This document shows positions 16,751-24,468 of a stretch of 64,000 bases of DNA, one piece after another. The position numbers were made by a program, and so were the translations under genes. The stretch is from Nocardioides sp. YR527 (GTDB taxonomy: Bacteria > Actinomycetota > Actinomycetes > Propionibacteriales > Nocardioidaceae). The first letter of the stretch is position 1. Each line of letters opens with the position of its first letter. Location: assembly GCF_900101045.1 (NCBI RefSeq), contig NZ_FNFN01000002.1:124001-188000 (forward strand), in the 5' to 3' direction. Under the pieces are notes generated by a model, which had not been told where the DNA came from, did not search any database, and worked only from the letters and a program-made list of their open reading frames with translations.

Positions 16751-16860
16751 GAGAAGTCACCCACGTCGGCCGAAGCGTCAGGTAGGTCGGCCGAGTTGGC
16801 ACGCCCGCGCCAACTCGGCCGACGGGAGTGACGTCTCGGGCGACCGGGGTGACGCTTCGG
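16751..16860. repeat. Intergenic repeat B, copy 1
   Basis: Nested inverted repeats: inner arms GTCGGCCGAGTTGGC (16786-16800) and complement (16809-16823); outer arms CCGAAGCGTCA (16770-16780) and TGACGCTTCGG (16850-16860). Half-units recur every 21 bp (GTCGGCCGA followed by CGTCA). It aligns over ~105 bp with 61870-61980. Confidence 0.75.
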
Positions 16861-16869
16861 CGAAATGAC

Positions 16870-16906
16870 GAACGCCCCGCCTCCCGGAACTCGGGGCGGG
16901 GCGTTC
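16870..16906 (-). terminator. Terminator of rpmG
   Basis: GAACGCCCCGCC (16870-16881) pairs perfectly with GGCGGGGCGTTC (16895-16906) around a 13-nt loop. It lies 41 bp beyond the rpmG stop; ATTTC follows on the minus strand. Confidence 0.75.
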
Positions 16907-16947
16907 GGAGCGCCGATCAGTGTCGCGCTCTACCTAGAAGTCGAACT

Positions 16948-17118
16948 TCAGCGGGTCTCGCGGTGCGCGGTGTGCTTGCGGCAACGCGGGCAGTACTTGT
17001 TGAGCTCGATCCGGTCGGGGTCGTTCCGACGGTTCTTCTTCGAGATGTAGTTCCGCTCCTTGCACTCGGTGCAAGCGAGGGTGATCTTCGGGCGAACGTC
17101 GCTGCTCTTGCTGGCCAC
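16948..17118 (-). CDS. rpmG: 50S ribosomal protein L33
   Basis: 56 residues, reading [20 protein letters not shown] from a GTG start with AAGGA seven bases upstream. It has two CxxC pairs (CTEC and CPRC), the zinc-binding C+ form of L33, and the conserved [18 protein letters not shown] region. It lies upstream of hadA and downstream of tRNA-Met and tRNA-Thr on the same strand, the actinobacterial arrangement. Confidence 0.97.
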   Translation of the reverse strand: MASKSSDVRPKITLACTECKERNYISKKNRRNDPDRIELNKYCPRCRKHTAHRETR

Positions 17119-17164
17119 AGGAGTTTCCTTACAGTACTGATCGAGGTGATGCGGTCTTTGGCGG

Positions 17165-17238
17165 TAGCGGGGGCGGGGATCGAACCCGCGACCTCACGAT
17201 TATGAGTCGTGCGCTCTAACCGCCTGAGCTACCCCGCC
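17165..17238 (-). tRNA. tRNA-Met (CAT, elongator)
   Basis: 74-nt cloverleaf: acceptor GGCGGGG/CCCCGCT (G1-U72 wobble), D-arm GCTC/GAGC, anticodon stem CACGA/TCGTG with loop CTCATAA (anticodon CAT), T-arm GCGGG-TTCGATC-CCCGC, discriminator A. The absence of the three G-C pairs of initiator tRNA supports elongator Met. Confidence 0.95.
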
Positions 17239-17288
17239 TCAACAGGAATCAGGCCCGCAGTATTCCTACCGCGGGTCCCGAACTCCAG

Positions 17289-17361
17289 AGCCCCTTTACG
17301 GAATCGAACCGTAGACCTTCTCCTTACCATGGAGACGCTCTGCCGACTGAGCTAAAGGGGC
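17289..17361 (-). tRNA. tRNA-Thr (GGT)
   Basis: 73-nt cloverleaf: acceptor GCCCCTT/AAGGGGC, D-arm GCTC/GAGC, anticodon stem TCTCC/GGAGA with loop ATGGTAA (anticodon GGT), T-arm TACGG-TTCGATT-CCGTA, discriminator T. It is 50 bp upstream of tRNA-Met. Confidence 0.95.
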
Positions 17362-17435
17362 GTTGCGAAAGAGAACATTACGGTAGGGGCGGCGTGCTCA
17401 ACAAATCGACACGGCCCTTCCCTCCGTCGGCCGCA

Positions 17436-18866
17436 TCATCGCAGGTCAGCAGGGTCCTCGGTGCCTCGATCGGGCTCCCAGATGCGCGCGAAACCCATCG
17501 CTTCCTCGAGCTCGTAGGACAGCTCGAGCAGCATTCGCTCGCGTCCCGGCGCCGCCCCGAACATCATCCCCTGAGGCAGCCCGGCCAGAGTCTCCTGAAC
17601 CGGCAGCGACACCGCCGGCCCACCGGTGACGTTCTGCCACGGCGTGAACGCCACCCAGTCCATCAGCCCCTTCATCACCAGCTCGTAGGCCTGGCTCGGC
17701 GCCAGCCGGCCGATCTCCGGGGTCTCGTGCGCGACCGTGGGCGTCAGGACGACGTCGTACGCAGCGTGGAACCCCTCCGCGATCGCCTGTGCCTTGCGCA
17801 GCCGGACGATGGCGGCCGGGACGTACTTGGCGTTCTTGAGCGTGTGCTGCGCGAGGCCGACCGTGAGGTTGTCGAGCCGGCTGCGGTCCCAGGTCTTGCC
17901 ACGGAGCGGGCCGGCGTTGACCAGTGCGACCGCCAGCGTCCCCCAGTAGAGGACGAAGTCGTCGGCGAAGGTATCGGGCACCGGCGGCGGCACCGTTTCG
18001 ACCGTGTGCCCGAGCTCCTCCAGCACCGCCGCGGTCTTCAGAGTCAGCTCGGCGACCTCGGGGCTGGCGTCGCGCCCGAGCGCGCCGGTGAAGATGGCAC
18101 AGCGCAGCCGCTTCGACCCGGGGCCGGTGACGTCCCCGATCGGCGGCAGCGAGGTGTGGTGCGCCTTCTCGGCCTCCCGGAAGAAGGCGGCGGTGTCGCG
18201 CACCGAGCGGGTCAGCACACCGTCGGTGACGATCTTGAGCGGCAGAAAGCCGTAGAGCGGGTCCTGCGGCAGCCGGTCGCGGGTCGGCTTGAGCCCGACG
18301 AGACCGCAGGCGCCGGCCGGGATCCGGATCGAGCCACCGCCGTCGTTGCCATGGGCGATCGGCACGGCCCCCGCGGCCACCAGCGCGCCCGAGCCGGCCG
18401 AGGACGCACCCGCCACGCGGCCGGTGTCCCACGGGTTGCGCACCGCTCCGAGCCGCGCGTGCTCGGCCGTGCCCGAGAACCCGAACTCCGAGAGCTGGGT
18501 CTTCCCCAGGGACAGCAATCCCAGCTTGAAGAGCAGCTTGGTCATCTCGCCGTTGCGTGAGGCCGGCGGCATGGCGTACGAGTCCGTGCCGTTCCTGGTG
18601 GGCACACCGGCGACGTCGGTGTTGTCCTTGATCAGGGTGGGGACACCGGCGAAGAAGCCGGACCGGGGAGCACGCGCCTGGATCCGGGCCCGGTCGAAGG
18701 TGCGGTAGGCCATCGCACCCAGTGAGGCGTCGACCGCCTCGATCCGGGCGATGGACGCCTCGACCGCCTCGAGGGTGCTGAAGTCACCGCGCCGCAGGGC
18801 ATCGGCGACCCCGACCGCGTCGAGAGTGCCGAGTACGTCGTCGGTGAAGGCGTGCACTCGAGCCAT
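17436..18866 (-). CDS. Amidase (amidase-signature family)
   Basis: 476 residues, normal for the family. The Ser-cisSer-Lys catalytic triad is present: Lys in LIKDNTDVAGVPT, and the Gly/Ser-rich signature AGASSAGSGALVAAG followed by HGNDGGGSIRIPAGACG. These enzymes hydrolyse amide bonds of small molecules; the substrate here is unknown. A substrate-binding region with Trp/Pro (MDWVAFTPWQNVTGGPAVSLP) is conserved. Monocistronic, with no clear ribosome-binding site before the ATG. Confidence 0.88.
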   Translation of the reverse strand: MARVHAFTDDVLGTLDAVGVADALRRGDFSTLEAVEASIARIEAVDASLGAMAYRTFDRARIQARAPRSGFFAGVPTLIKDNTDVAGVPTRNGTDSYAMPPASRNGEMTKLLFKLGLLSLGKTQLSEFGFSGTAEHARLGAVRNPWDTGRVAGASSAGSGALVAAGAVPIAHGNDGGGSIRIPAGACGLVGLKPTRDRLPQDPLYGFLPLKIVTDGVLTRSVRDTAAFFREAEKAHHTSLPPIGDVTGPGSKRLRCAIFTGALGRDASPEVAELTLKTAAVLEELGHTVETVPPPVPDTFADDFVLYWGTLAVALVNAGPLRGKTWDRSRLDNLTVGLAQHTLKNAKYVPAAIVRLRKAQAIAEGFHAAYDVVLTPTVAHETPEIGRLAPSQAYELVMKGLMDWVAFTPWQNVTGGPAVSLPVQETLAGLPQGMMFGAAPGRERMLLELSYELEEAMGFARIWEPDRGTEDPADLR

Positions 18867-18893
18867 GCCGTCAACGTTAAGCCCGCGAGAGCC

Positions 18894-19571
18894 TCAGAGG
18901 AGGAGGTACGCCACCAGCGGAACCAGGAGACATGTCACAACCGCGGTGAGTCCCATCGCCAGTCCGGAGAAGGCGCCCTCGACGCGGCTCTCCTCCAGCA
19001 TCCGGGCGGTGCCGATGCCGTGCGAGACGGCGCCGACGGCGACACCGCGGGCCCGCGGGTCACGGATGCCGATCAGCGTGAGCACTCGCGGCGCGACCAT
19101 CGCGGCGACGATTCCGATCACGATCGCGAAGGCCGCCGACAGCTCCGGATAGCCGCCCAGGCGATCGGCCAGCTCGATCGCCACCGGCGTCGTCACGGCC
19201 TTCGGAGCCATCGTCCGCTCCAGCACGTCGCCGCCACCGAGCCAGCGCACCAGCAGGATGCCGCTGACCATCGACACGACGGCACCGGCGGTCAGCGCGA
19301 CCAGGACGGGCACCACCATCCCCTTCAGCCGCGCGACCTGGTGGTAGAGCGGGATCGCCAGCGCGACCGTCGCCGGGCCGAGCAGAAAGCTGATCAAGAT
19401 GGTGGCGTCGGCGTAGTCGGCATAGCTCGTACCGCTGACCGCCAGCAGGGTGCCGACGATCACGATCGCCACCGCCACCGGCTGGGCCAGCGGCGAACGG
19501 GTCCGCGCCCGCAGCCACCGCCCGAACTCGTACGCCGCCACCGTCACGAACAGCCACAGGATGACGCTCAC
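18894..19571 (-). CDS. lrgB: LrgB-family membrane protein
   Basis: 225 residues with about six membrane helices and the LrgB hallmark APKAVTTPVAIELADRLGG plus GVAVGAVSHGIGTARMLEE. LrgB works with LrgA; the pair influences murein hydrolase activity or carries pyruvate/glycolate-type small acids in other bacteria. The GTG start overlaps the lrgA stop (GTGA). Confidence 0.9.
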   Translation of the reverse strand: MSVILWLFVTVAAYEFGRWLRARTRSPLAQPVAVAIVIVGTLLAVSGTSYADYADATILISFLLGPATVALAIPLYHQVARLKGMVVPVLVALTAGAVVSMVSGILLVRWLGGGDVLERTMAPKAVTTPVAIELADRLGGYPELSAAFAIVIGIVAAMVAPRVLTLIGIRDPRARGVAVGAVSHGIGTARMLEESRVEGAFSGLAMGLTAVVTCLLVPLVAYLLL

Positions 19572-19957
19572 TCGATCTCCTCCCCCGGCGCGCCTTCCGT
19601 GCCGGCGACCGACGGGACCCGGCGGAGGAACAGGCTGAGCACCCAGCCGACCGTGGCCAGACCGAGGACCCAGGAGCCGACCAGTGCGACGACGATCGGC
19701 ACCGCCGCGTCGCGGATGACCGCGAGGTAGGCGATCACGCCGACACCGGCCGGGATGAAGAAGAGCTGCAGGTGGGAGAGGAAGTAGTCGCCGACCTGGA
19801 TGACCGGGTCGTCCTCGCCGTCACGGCGCCGTAGTACCAGGGCGACGAAGAGCAGCAGCATCCCGACGACGGGTCCGGGCAGCGGGATCCCGGTCAGCTC
19901 GACGATCGCGGTTCCGGCCAGCTGGCACCCGAGCAGCCAGAGCAGGCCGACGATCAC
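19568..19957 (-). CDS. lrgA: LrgA/CidA-family holin-like membrane protein
   Basis: 129 residues with four membrane helices and the family signature IPLPGPVVGMLLLF, followed by HLQLFFIPAGVGVIAY. Its GTG start overlaps the upstream ROK stop (GTGA) and its stop overlaps lrgB (GTGA), so ROK-lrgA-lrgB is a tightly coupled operon. Confidence 0.9.
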   Translation of the reverse strand: MIVGLLWLLGCQLAGTAIVELTGIPLPGPVVGMLLLFVALVLRRRDGEDDPVIQVGDYFLSHLQLFFIPAGVGVIAYLAVIRDAAVPIVVALVGSWVLGLATVGWVLSLFLRRVPSVAGTEGAPGEEIE

Positions 19958-20886
19958 GGGGTCAGGGACTCGATCGCCATCGCTGCGCAGCCCACCAGGC
20001 CCGAGGAGTCGCCGTGGAGCTGGGCCATGAAGGTGAGCTCGCGGGTGGCGATCGGGTTGGCGCGGGCGTAGACGCTCTCACGCACCCCGGCGGTGTAGAG
20101 GTCGAACGCACCGGCCATGTCACCGCCGATGACGACGACCTCCGGGTTGAGCAGGTTGACGGCCGCGGCCACGACCTCGCCGAGCTGTCGTCCGCCCTCG
20201 CGCAACAGCCCGCGCGCGACCGCGTCGCCGTCGTTCGCGGCGGCCACCAGGTCGCGTACGTGACCGGCGGGGACGCCGGAGTCGGTCAGCCGCTGGGCGA
20301 GCGCCCAGCCGGCCGCGACCGTCTCCAGGCACCCGGTCGAGCCACAGCGGCAGGGCCGGTCGCCGGCCGCGTCGATGCGGGTGTGGCCGATCTCGCCGGC
20401 CGCCCCGAGGGCGCCGGTGACGACCTTGCCGTCGACGATGATGCCCATGCCGAGACCGGTCGATGCCTTGACGACCAGGGCGTTGCGTACGGGATGGTCG
20501 GAGTTGAAGAGCTCCGACCGCGCCAGCGCGTGGGCGTCATGGGCGAGGATCAGCGGCGCGTCGGTCAGCGCGGTGAAGTAGGGGGCCAGCTGGACGCCGT
20601 CCCAGCCACCCATCGCCGGGGTGTCGATGCTCATCCCGAGATCGGGGTTGACCACGCCGGGCAGGCTCATCCCGATCGCCAGCACCGGCAGGTCGATCGA
20701 GGTCACCATCTTGGTCATCCGCTCGACGACCTCGGGCATCAGCACCTCGGCGGAGATGCCGACCTCGTGGTCACGGGTGTCTCCGGCCAGCTCGCGCCCG
20801 GCGAGGTCGAAGACCGCCGCCTGGCTGCGGCTGCGGCCCACCGCCACGGCCAGCACGACTCCTGGGTCTGAGGATTCGTCACTCAC
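19954..20886 (-). CDS. ROK-family sugar kinase
   Basis: 310 residues without the N-terminal winged helix of ROK repressors, hence more likely a glucokinase-type kinase. ATP-binding segments ALVVKASTGLGMGII and VVIGGDMAG, the catalytic HDAHALA region, and the zinc-binding signature CRCGSTGCLET with GEIGHTRI are seen. It phosphorylates a hexose, probably glucose or an amino sugar. GTG start. Coupled by GTGA to lrgA, an unusual partner for a ROK kinase. Confidence 0.82.
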   Translation of the reverse strand: MSDESSDPGVVLAVAVGRSRSQAAVFDLAGRELAGDTRDHEVGISAEVLMPEVVERMTKMVTSIDLPVLAIGMSLPGVVNPDLGMSIDTPAMGGWDGVQLAPYFTALTDAPLILAHDAHALARSELFNSDHPVRNALVVKASTGLGMGIIVDGKVVTGALGAAGEIGHTRIDAAGDRPCRCGSTGCLETVAAGWALAQRLTDSGVPAGHVRDLVAAANDGDAVARGLLREGGRQLGEVVAAAVNLLNPEVVVIGGDMAGAFDLYTAGVRESVYARANPIATRELTFMAQLHGDSSGLVGCAAMAIESLTP

Positions 20887-20918
20887 GACTGCAGTCTAAG
20901 CACGAGCGCGGACGCGAC

Positions 20919-21950
20919 CTAAGACCGCGAGCGGAGCCGGGCGTTGGGAAGTGGAGGGGCCGGGATCGGCCGCTGGTGGTTGCCCTCGACCACGCCGAAA
21001 CGGCCCTCGGCCAGGTCCTGGGAGTCCTCGACCACCTCGCCGCCACCACGGGTGACCTGGCCCTGCCACTCCTCGCGGTAGCCGACGACCTCCTCGTGGG
21101 TGCGCCCGACGAAGTTCCACCACATGATGATCGACTCGCCGAACGGCGTGCCGCCGAGGAGGAGCAGCCGGGTCCACGCCTCACCGGCCTGCAGGATCAG
21201 GGTGGTGGCACCCGGAGGGGCGTAGGCGAGGGAGTCCTTCGCCACGTCGGCCGAGGCCGGACCGGACGCGCCCAGACCGGTCATCGACACCTCGCCGGTG
21301 TCCACGAGTACGCCGTGCTCGAACCGGTCGTCGACCGGGATCTCGAGCCGGGTGCCGGGCTCGAGCAGGATCTCGGCGCCGAGGATCTCGGAGTGGGTAC
21401 GTACCGGCGAGGTGACGCCGAGGAGCGACCCCATGAAGACCCGCACGGTCGCACCGTCGCGCTCGATCGGCATGGGCGCGTGGTTCTGGAACCCGGGCTC
21501 GACGTCGCGGAGCTCGTCCGGCAGCGCGACCCACAGCTGCGCGCCGTGCAGGACGGTGGTCTCGGGGGTGGAGTTCTCCGAGTGGGAGATCCCGCGCCCG
21601 GCGGTCATCAGGTTGACCTCGCCCGGTCGCACCATCGCCACCGTGCCGACCGAGTCGCGGTGCTCGATCTCGCCGGTGAACAGCCAGGAGACCGTCGCCA
21701 GCCCGGTGTGCGGGTGGGGCGGCACCTCCATGCCGCCGGAGACGACGACGTCATCGGGACCGTAGTGGTCCAGGAAGCACCACGCACCGATCAGCGAGCG
21801 GGAGCGGGCGGGCAGGGTGCGGCGTACGTTCATCGCTCGCGGACCTCCCAGCGGGACGTCTCGCGGAGTGATGATCTGGATCTCCACGCCTTCGTCGCCG
21901 GTCCCGCCGACACACTCGACGGGGGTGGGGTGCGCGTCCAGGTTGGTCAT
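20919..21950 (-). CDS. Pirin family protein
   Basis: 343 residues, bicupin. The N-terminal cupin carries the iron ligands in PPHPHTGLATVSWLFTGEIEHRD and the pirin signature MTAGRGISHSE. The C-terminal cupin spans about 200-300. Pirins act as redox-sensing regulators or quercetinases in different organisms; the role here is unknown. Started at the ATG 21948-21950; an ATG seven codons upstream is possible. Confidence 0.88.
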   Translation of the reverse strand: MTNLDAHPTPVECVGGTGDEGVEIQIITPRDVPLGGPRAMNVRRTLPARSRSLIGAWCFLDHYGPDDVVVSGGMEVPPHPHTGLATVSWLFTGEIEHRDSVGTVAMVRPGEVNLMTAGRGISHSENSTPETTVLHGAQLWVALPDELRDVEPGFQNHAPMPIERDGATVRVFMGSLLGVTSPVRTHSEILGAEILLEPGTRLEIPVDDRFEHGVLVDTGEVSMTGLGASGPASADVAKDSLAYAPPGATTLILQAGEAWTRLLLLGGTPFGESIIMWWNFVGRTHEEVVGYREEWQGQVTRGGGEVVEDSQDLAEGRFGVVEGNHQRPIPAPPLPNARLRSRS

Positions 21951-22018
21951 GCTCCGAACGCTACTCGCCATGCCTGCGTCATATCGAGGTCGCCGGAGGG
22001 CTACCTCGATGCCACACG

Positions 22019-23194
22019 ATGTGGCCCGTGCTCATCGCTCAGCTCGCGAACTTCGTCGGCCCCACCTCCGGCGGCATGAAGACGGCTCTGGAGGCCCTCG
22101 CCCGTGGCTATCTCGAGGCGGGCCACGACCGGCTTCTCGTCGTGCCCGGCCCGTACGACTCGGTCACCACGACCGACCTCGGCGAGGTGGTGCAGCTGAG
22201 AGCGCCGCGCGTGGGCGGCGGCTACCGGCTGATCATCGAGCCGTGGCGGGTGACCGACGTGCTGACCCGCTTCAACCCGACGAGCCTCGAGGTCAGCGAC
22301 AAGTTCACGATGCTGCCCGTCTCCCGCTGGGCCCGGCGTCAGGGCATCGGGACGGTGCTCTTCTCCCACGAGCGCCTCGACGAGTACATGCCCACCTACA
22401 CCGGCATGGACGCCACCTCGAAGGTCTCCACCGCGCTGCTCAACCGGATGCTGGTGCGCTCCTTCGACCAGGTGCTGGTGACCTCCGACTACGCCAGGCA
22501 CGAGTTCGAGCCGCTGGCCGCGACCGTCGGCTGCCCGATCGCGCAGGTGCCGCTGGGCGTCGACCTCGACAGCTTCACGCCCTCGCTCGGGCACCGCGAC
22601 GACACCCTGCGACTCATCCACGTCGGCCGCCTCTCCCGCGAGAAGTCCCCCGACCTCGCCGTCGCCACCGCCGTCGAGCTGCATCGGCGCGGGTTCGACG
22701 TACGCATGGACGTCTACGGCGACGGGCCGCACCGTGCCGAGATCGAGGCCCTCGCCGCCGGGGCGCCCGTCGTCTTCCACGGGCACGTCTCCGACCGCGG
22801 CCGGATCGCCCGGGCGTTGGCCTCGGCCGACGTCGCGCTCTCCGTCTGCCCGCGCGAGACCTTCGGGCTGGCGGTCCTGGAGGCTCTCGCCAGCGGTACG
22901 CCGGTGGTGACCGCCGACCGCGGCGGCGCCCGCGAGCTCATCGATGCCCGGTGCGGGGCCTGGGCGGCCGCCCACCCGGCGGCGCTGGCCGACGCGGTCA
23001 TCGACGTCGCTTCGCGGCCGGTCGGAGCCACCCGCAACGCGGCTCGCGAGCGGGCGGAGCAGTTCCCGTGGTCGCGCACGATCGAGGAGATGCTGGACCT
23101 TCACTCCCGTCTCGCACAGGAGACCGCGCCGACCTATCTCCTCGCGCGCTCGCGGCAACGGCAAGCGGCTCGGCGAGCACGGCGTTACGCATGA
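22019..23194 (+). CDS. GT4-family glycosyltransferase
   Basis: 391 residues, GT-B fold. The N-terminal domain begins with VLIAQLANFVGPTSGGMKTAL (Gly-rich loop). The C-terminal nucleotide-sugar domain has IHVGRLSREKSPDLAV and the EX7E retaining motif ETFGLAVLE, then SGTPVVTADRGGARE. It resembles mannosyltransferases acting on phosphatidylinositol or glycolipids in actinobacteria; donor and acceptor are inferred. A GTG three codons further in is an alternative start. Confidence 0.85.
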   Translation: MWPVLIAQLANFVGPTSGGMKTALEALARGYLEAGHDRLLVVPGPYDSVTTTDLGEVVQLRAPRVGGGYRLIIEPWRVTDVLTRFNPTSLEVSDKFTMLPVSRWARRQGIGTVLFSHERLDEYMPTYTGMDATSKVSTALLNRMLVRSFDQVLVTSDYARHEFEPLAATVGCPIAQVPLGVDLDSFTPSLGHRDDTLRLIHVGRLSREKSPDLAVATAVELHRRGFDVRMDVYGDGPHRAEIEALAAGAPVVFHGHVSDRGRIARALASADVALSVCPRETFGLAVLEALASGTPVVTADRGGARELIDARCGAWAAAHPAALADAVIDVASRPVGATRNAARERAEQFPWSRTIEEMLDLHSRLAQETAPTYLLARSRQRQAARRARRYA

Positions 23195-23220
23195 GCGGTT
23201 GACTCGTTAGACGGTTCACC

Positions 23221-23463
23221 ATGAGCGATTCAACGAAAGCGGAAGCCGACCAGGTAACACAGCAGCACACGCACTTCGCCGACTCGTTCGGCCCGGTCTG
23301 CAGCGCATACGGAGAAGATCCGCCGACCACCTACGACTACCGCGACGTCACGTGTAGCGACTGTCGGCATGCCGCGCCCTACATCAGCGCGCTGCCCGAG
23401 CACCTCAAGCCCAGATCGACCAGGCGGCGCTCGTGGCCGCGATCGATGCAAGAGCGAGTCTGA
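23221..23463 (+). CDS. Small Cys-containing protein, unknown
   Basis: 80 residues starting ATG AGC GAT. The centre holds FGPVCSAYGEDPP and VTCSDCRHAAPY, a single C-CxxC pattern as in many short actinobacterial proteins that may bind zinc. The C-terminus is Arg-rich and could be out of true frame. There is no strong ribosome-binding site. Function unknown. Confidence 0.4.
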   Translation: MSDSTKAEADQVTQQHTHFADSFGPVCSAYGEDPPTTYDYRDVTCSDCRHAAPYISALPEHLKPRSTRRRSWPRSMQERV

Positions 23464-23475
23464 GGATTCGCGTTC

Positions 23476-23506
23476 GAGCGGTTCACCTATGAGCGGTGAA
23501 CCGCTC
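23476..23506. terminator. Bidirectional terminator between small ORF and DMT gene
   Basis: GAGCGGTTCACC (23476-23487) and GGTGAACCGCTC (23495-23506) pair perfectly over 12 bp around a 7-nt loop. It lies between convergent genes and includes the DMT stop codon. The motif CGGTTCACC-ATGAGCG also occurs just before the small ORF start (23212-23227). Confidence 0.65.
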
Positions 23507-24388
23507 CGGGGAGGTCCCGGGTGGCTCCGGCTGCACCGGGGTCCACCTGTCCGCAGATCGCGACCGGGCGAGCCCGACGATCCCGGTGACCAGCAACGCT
23601 CCGGCGCTCACCGCAACCCACAGCGTGGGGGCGGAGGCGCCGAAGGCAACCACCGCGGCGACGTACGAGACGGTGGGGTTGGTGATCGTCATCGCCGCCA
23701 TCGCCCACGGCAGCGGGCCGGCGGCGAGCGCCGCCTGAGTGAGCACGATCCCGAGGCCGCAGGTGCACAGCAGGCCGTAGAACGCCGGCAGCGTCAGCAA
23801 CCCGAGGAACCCGTCGGCGGCGGCCCGGTCGGCGGTGATCTTCAGCAGCACCGATGTCGTCGCGAACGAGCAGCCGGCCGCGACCGCCGTGGTCGCCGCC
23901 GCGACCGGCGGCGGGAACCGATGGGCCACCAGCAGGAGTACGCAGATCACGACCGCCACGCACCCGGCGAAGAGTGCGACGCGACCGACGTCGGCATAGG
24001 TGCCGCCGCGGTGGTCGTCGGTGACCAGCAGGATCACGCCGCCACAGATCGCGGCGCCGCTGACCCAGTCGGAGACCGTCGGCCGGTGGCGGGCGGCGAT
24101 CGAGGCGAAGACCAGCGCGAAGAGCAGCTGTGTGGGCATCACCGACTGCACCACCGAGACCGACCCCAGATGGAGCGCGACCGCCTGCACCCCGAAGCCG
24201 ATCGCGTTGATCACCGCACCGGCGACCCACAGCGGGTTGCGCACCAGCGCCAGCATCAGCCGTTCGACACCCGAGATCCCGCCGCTGCGTCCGGGCGCGA
24301 GCGCGCTGGCGCGCTGCTGAACCGCGGCGGAGAGCGAGAACAGGACGCATGCGCCGATGGCCAGGCTCACGGCCGCGGCATGATCCAT
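23483..24388 (-). CDS. DMT-superfamily transporter (EamA-like)
   Basis: 301 residues with about nine or ten short membrane helices, the length and two-fold layout of drug/metabolite transporters. The N-terminus (AIGACVLFSLSAAVQQRASA) resembles a branch often annotated DMT family or putative magnesium transporter-like in actinobacteria. The C-terminal tail is soluble and Pro-rich. Substrate unknown. Confidence 0.75.
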   Translation of the reverse strand: MDHAAAVSLAIGACVLFSLSAAVQQRASALAPGRSGGISGVERLMLALVRNPLWVAGAVINAIGFGVQAVALHLGSVSVVQSVMPTQLLFALVFASIAARHRPTVSDWVSGAAICGGVILLVTDDHRGGTYADVGRVALFAGCVAVVICVLLLVAHRFPPPVAAATTAVAAGCSFATTSVLLKITADRAAADGFLGLLTLPAFYGLLCTCGLGIVLTQAALAAGPLPWAMAAMTITNPTVSYVAAVVAFGASAPTLWVAVSAGALLVTGIVGLARSRSADRWTPVQPEPPGTSPERFTAHR

Positions 24389-24468
24389 GCTTCGACGCTA
24401 CGGCTCGCGAGGAAAGCTCGTCTGCCGTCGACGCGAGCAGCGCGCGATCAGCGGGTGAACCCTGAGGG

